Shown piece after piece: positions 6,561-8,838 of a stretch of DNA of 8,838 nucleotides. The stretch lies in assembly GCA_002308995.1 (NCBI GenBank), contig DBWQ01000023.1, positions 120,816-129,653 on the forward strand, given 5' to 3'. The DNA is from Clostridiales bacterium UBA1234. GTDB taxonomy: Bacteria; Bacillota; Clostridia; TANB77; UBA1234. Both the position numbers and the translations under genes were made by a program. Positions within the stretch are counted from its first letter, which is position 1. Every line of letters starts with the position of its first letter. The notes beneath the pieces are model-generated. The model ran no database searches. It was given only the letters and a program-made list of their open reading frames with translations, and had not been told where the DNA came from.

Positions 6561-7643
6561 CTACTTTAAATTCTTTACCATTCTTGTCGCAATGATAATT
6601 GCTTGCTCTCTTGTGGCATTGGCATAGCCCACTGCTTCTTCTGCAGAAGTCGTGTTCTTTGGTGCAAATTTGTTATCGCCAACGCCTTTAATAATTTCAT
6701 TTGCATTCATAAAGTATACGCTATCTTTTGCCCAAGAAGAAATCTTATCGTCATCAGCAAACGTATTTGTTTTGGTATAGCTTAATGGAAAATTAGCATC
6801 TGTTTGAATCGTCCAACCATCAATTGTTGCCTTTTTATAAGTTCTTGTTAGCATAGTGGCTGCTTGCTCACGATTTAGCACTGCATTTGGTGTAAATGTT
6901 GTTGCTGATGTACCTGTGGTAATTCCTAAGGCATATGCTTTTAATACTTCTTCATTTTGGGTATCTGTAAATGGATTCGTTGCCACTGGTGTTGCCACTT
7001 TTCCTGTTAATGCTTCATACGCTTTCACAGATACTGCCGCAAACTCCTCTCTGGTAATGGCTTTGGTTAAATCTGCCTCTTTTAGACAGTCTGGAATTAG
7101 ATTTAAAGTGTTTGCTTCTGCTAGTTCTTTTTGTGCCCAATTGGAGGCTTCAAAATTTGCTTTCTCGTTTAAAACAATTTCATTCGATGGATCACTCACT
7201 CTGATAATTCCAGTAGCAGTTGCTCCGGTATAATAAGCACGAGCCTTTACATAAGAATCCACATGAAGCTCACTTAAATACTCGGTTTCAAAAATACCAT
7301 TCCAACAATCATCATCTTGGTCATAATTTGGTGAATAACCTAGCCCTGATTCTAGCCAGTCACTTTCACTATCAAGCGCATACTGCAAAGTGATTCCTCC
7401 AATATACCCTGCTTGATTATAGCCTAATTCATGGTTTTCAAAATAATCAATCGCATTTCGAACATTTTCTGGTGTACTAACGGTAACCTCTAGCCAAACA
7501 TTATTCTCACCATCATCATGAATTTCAAGTTTTGAAATGATTGGTGCCGTGCGCAAATCATTATCGGTTGGCTCTGTTGCAGCAAGTACAGTCGAGGCTA
7601 GCACCATGAAACAAATTACTAATACTCCCACTATTTTTTTCAT
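6561..7643 (-). CDS. Secreted SLH-domain surface protein
   Basis: A 360-residue protein. A signal peptide (1-21, cleavage likely after VLA) is followed by a compact beta-rich region of about 24-160 that I cannot assign firmly. Its end (YVKARAYY, then VSDPSNEIVL) resembles the last strands of fibronectin type III-like domains. Three SLH motifs fill the rest: 166-213 with AITREEF, 222-275 with LNREQ, and 293-360 with ATREQ after a short insertion. Unlike its two neighbours, its third SLH motif keeps the TRxx signature. There is no Gly/Ser or Thr-Pro linker. The ribosome binding site GGGAG (7655-7659) lies 11 nt before the ATG, slightly long. It is the first gene after the promoter at 7680-7707, and the giant SLH gene starts 42 bp downstream without a terminator, so the two are probably co-transcribed. 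The SLH call is firm; the role on the surface is unknown. Confidence 0.92.
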   Translation of the reverse strand: MKKIVGVLVICFMVLASTVLAATEPTDNDLRTAPIISKLEIHDDGENNVWLEVTVSTPENVRNAIDYFENHELGYNQAGYIGGITLQYALDSESDWLESGLGYSPNYDQDDDCWNGIFETEYLSELHVDSYVKARAYYTGATATGIIRVSDPSNEIVLNEKANFEASNWAQKELAEANTLNLIPDCLKEADLTKAITREEFAAVSVKAYEALTGKVATPVATNPFTDTQNEEVLKAYALGITTGTSATTFTPNAVLNREQAATMLTRTYKKATIDGWTIQTDANFPLSYTKTNTFADDDKISSWAKDSVYFMNANEIIKGVGDNKFAPKNTTSAEEAVGYANATREQAIIIATRMVKNLK

Positions 7644-7679
7644 TCAAACAACGTCTCCCTTCGTTTTATCTTTACTTCT

Positions 7680-7707
7680 ATTATATCAAACTAAAATGTG
7701 TTTTCAA
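7680..7707 (-). promoter_or_regulatory. Promoter of the three-gene surface-protein operon
   Basis: On the minus strand TTGAAA (-35, 7702-7707) and TATAAT (-10, 7680-7685) are spaced 16 bp apart. Transcription would begin near 7673, giving a leader of about 30 nt before the ATG at 7643. It sits just downstream of the preceding gene's terminator. No comparable promoter was seen in either internal gap. Confidence 0.82.
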
Positions 7708-7715
7708 TCATAAAT

Positions 7716-7749
7716 AAAAAGAGTTGAAGAAATTTTCAACTCTTTTTTT
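7716..7749 (-). terminator. Intrinsic terminator of the upstream SLH gene
   Basis: GAGTTGAA (7721-7728) pairs with TTCAACTC (7735-7742), extended by the A-run 7716-7720 against T 7743-7747. On the minus strand it lies about 85 nt beyond the stop codon at 7835 and is followed by U. The symmetric A and T runs would also let it work on the plus strand. It separates the upstream gene from the operon promoter. Confidence 0.85.
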
Positions 7750-7775
7750 GATTTTGATAAAATATTGATTTAGCT

Positions 7776-7794
7776 TGTGATATCAATTATCACA
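7776..7794. promoter_or_regulatory. Operator-like inverted repeat, function unknown
   Basis: TGTGATA (7776-7782) and TATCACA (7788-7794) form a perfect 7-bp inverted repeat with a 5-bp spacer. It lies about 70 bp upstream of the -35 box of the operon promoter and 40 bp past the stop codon of the preceding gene. The spacing does not fit the CRP consensus, and the sequence does not fit a CcpA cre site. A regulator site is only a possibility in such AT-rich DNA. Confidence 0.3.
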
Positions 7795-7834
7795 TATTCA
7801 CTCTAGTTGCCTAGTTTATACTTCATCGTCCAAT

Positions 7835-8838
7835 CTATTCACCAATGGTACTACCAAATACTTCTACACTTCTTAATGCAATTAGAATTGCTTCTTCTAT
7901 TTTAGCGCTTCCTAGTGCATTAAATACGTTATTACCAACACCCTTAATGATTTCATCTTTTGCCATAAAGTATACAGCTTCTCTTCCCCAATCATGTAAG
8001 CTTTCATCATCTACAAATAAAGTGGTATTATCCATATTTACTTTTGTATCAATTCCTGCTTTGGTAAGTGCTCTAGTTAACATGGTTGCCATTTGCTCAC
8101 GTGTAATCTCCGCATTTGGTGAGAAAGTTGTTTTCGATGTTCCATTTGTAATACCTAACGCATATGCTTTTAGTACATATTCATCATCCGTATCCGTGAA
8201 TGGATTTTCTGTAGCTTTCTCTACTACTTTTTGGGTAATTGCTTCGTACAGTTTTACAACTACTGCTGCAAAATCTTTTCTGGTAATTACTTTGGTATAG
8301 TCTTTTTCTGCAATTGTCTCTGGAATTAATTCTTTTTCTTCTGCTTTTGCTAATTCTTCTTCTGCCCAAGTGTCAGCAGTTTCCCACATATGCTCTTCTG
8401 GAGCTGGTGTTGGAGTTGGAGTTGGTGCTGCACTTGAAGAGCTACCGCCGCTTGATGATCCACCAGATTTTTTCTTTGGAATTACTTCTTCTTCTTTTTC
8501 GTCACATATGGTACATACTCTTTCTTTTAGACCTGTTTCTTTGGTAGTTGCCTTTTTGGTAACAACCCAATTACCCCACGTATGATCTCCTAATGGATCT
8601 TCCACGTTGTCTCTAGATAACTCCAAACCACAAACACTACAATATGTTACTTCATCATGGGAACCATTTTCGATACAAGTTGAAGTAACAACATTTTCAA
8701 TTGCAACATCGCCTGGGGTATGGCCTGTTGCTGGAATGGTTTGTCCTTCTCTTGATATTTCCGCACTACATACTGAGCAGTATACGACTTCGTCATAGCT
8801 TCCTGCATCTGTGCATGTTGCTTCTATTCTATTTTCTT
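7835..8838 (-). CDS. SLH-anchored surface protein with Cys/His repeats, 5' end outside the window
   Basis: The frame has no stop up to the right edge, so the 333 residues seen here are only the C-terminal part. A TTG at 8626 lies in the middle of a repeat and is not a credible start. Two full Cys/His repeats (1-46 and 47-92) each have C-x11-C-x2-C-x15-H. A degenerate third (93-122) keeps only the CxxC. A Lys, then Gly/Ser and (PT)3 linker (121-148) follows. Three SLH motifs complete it (157-202, 211-265, 274-328), with ITRKDF, ITREQ and a changed KIEEA in the third. The linker and anchor closely resemble those of the giant protein, including HMWxxADTWAEEEL, so the two are paralogues in this part. 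The Cys/His units look like small metal-binding knuckles common in Clostridia surface proteins; metal binding is inferred. The protein ends with a TAG stop and a terminator follows. Confidence 0.9.
   Translation of the reverse strand, partial: ENRIEATCTDAGSYDEVVYCSVCSAEISREGQTIPATGHTPGDVAIENVVTSTCIENGSHDEVTYCSVCGLELSRDNVEDPLGDHTWGNWVVTKKATTKETGLKERVCTICDEKEEEVIPKKKSGGSSSGGSSSSAAPTPTPTPAPEEHMWETADTWAEEELAKAEEKELIPETIAEKDYTKVITRKDFAAVVVKLYEAITQKVVEKATENPFTDTDDEYVLKAYALGITNGTSKTTFSPNAEITREQMATMLTRALTKAGIDTKVNMDNTTLFVDDESLHDWGREAVYFMAKDEIIKGVGNNVFNALGSAKIEEAILIALRSVEVFGSTIGE

Noticed and set aside
7776..7794. CRP or CcpA binding site
   Set aside because: The half-sites TGTGA and TCACA are 9 bp apart, not 6, and the sequence does not match the cre consensus, so I list it only as an operator-like repeat.
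8624..8626. TTG start for the right-hand SLH protein
   Set aside because: The same frame continues upstream to the window edge through two conserved Cys/His repeats, and there is no ribosome binding site before the TTG.

Overview
The window looks like a low-GC Bacillota (Clostridia-type) chromosome segment. The reasons are strong AGGAGG ribosome binding sites, canonical TTGNNN/TATAAT promoters, intrinsic terminators with U-tracts, a tRNA-Ser with encoded CCA, and three proteins ending in S-layer homology (SLH) domains. The genus cannot be fixed from sequence alone. All recognisable genes lie on the minus strand, so transcription runs from right to left.

Right edge (7835-8838): the 3' part of a gene for an SLH-anchored surface protein. 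It carries Cys/His repeats, a Gly/Ser and Thr-Pro linker, and an SLH anchor. Its reading frame stays open to the window edge, so the true start lies outside. A strong intrinsic terminator (7716-7749) follows it.

Centre (7707-738): a probable three-gene operon with one good promoter (7680-7707) and one strong terminator (738-763). The order is a 360-aa secreted SLH protein, a 1669-aa multidomain SLH protein, and a 227-aa lipoprotein. Both internal gaps are 42 bp with a good ribosome binding site and no terminator. The SLH proteins should be held non-covalently on the cell-wall polymer. The lipoprotein should sit in the outer leaflet of the membrane. The likely theme is cell-surface architecture or adhesion; no enzyme domain is visible. 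The giant protein holds a duplicated ~140-residue module that I do not recognise, a He_PIG-like Ig domain, three InlB B-repeat/Flg_new-like units, three divergent InlB-like units and one Cys/His repeat.

Left (1-782): a non-coding region rich in structure. A tRNA-Ser(GGA) gene with its own promoter is enclosed by 124-bp inverted repeat arms (1-124 and 554-677, 6 mismatches in the outer 120 bp). Between the left arm and the tRNA are two bidirectional terminators, a second hairpin that overlaps one of them, a 20-bp copy of the tRNA 3' end and a T-arm-like relic. A 36-bp-period tandem repeat lies beside the right arm. This looks like repeat-element and tRNA debris, not protein-coding DNA.

The most notable items are the duplicated unknown domain, the exactly spaced C-x11-C-x2-C-x15-H repeats shared by two surface proteins, and the inverted-repeat-boxed tRNA locus.
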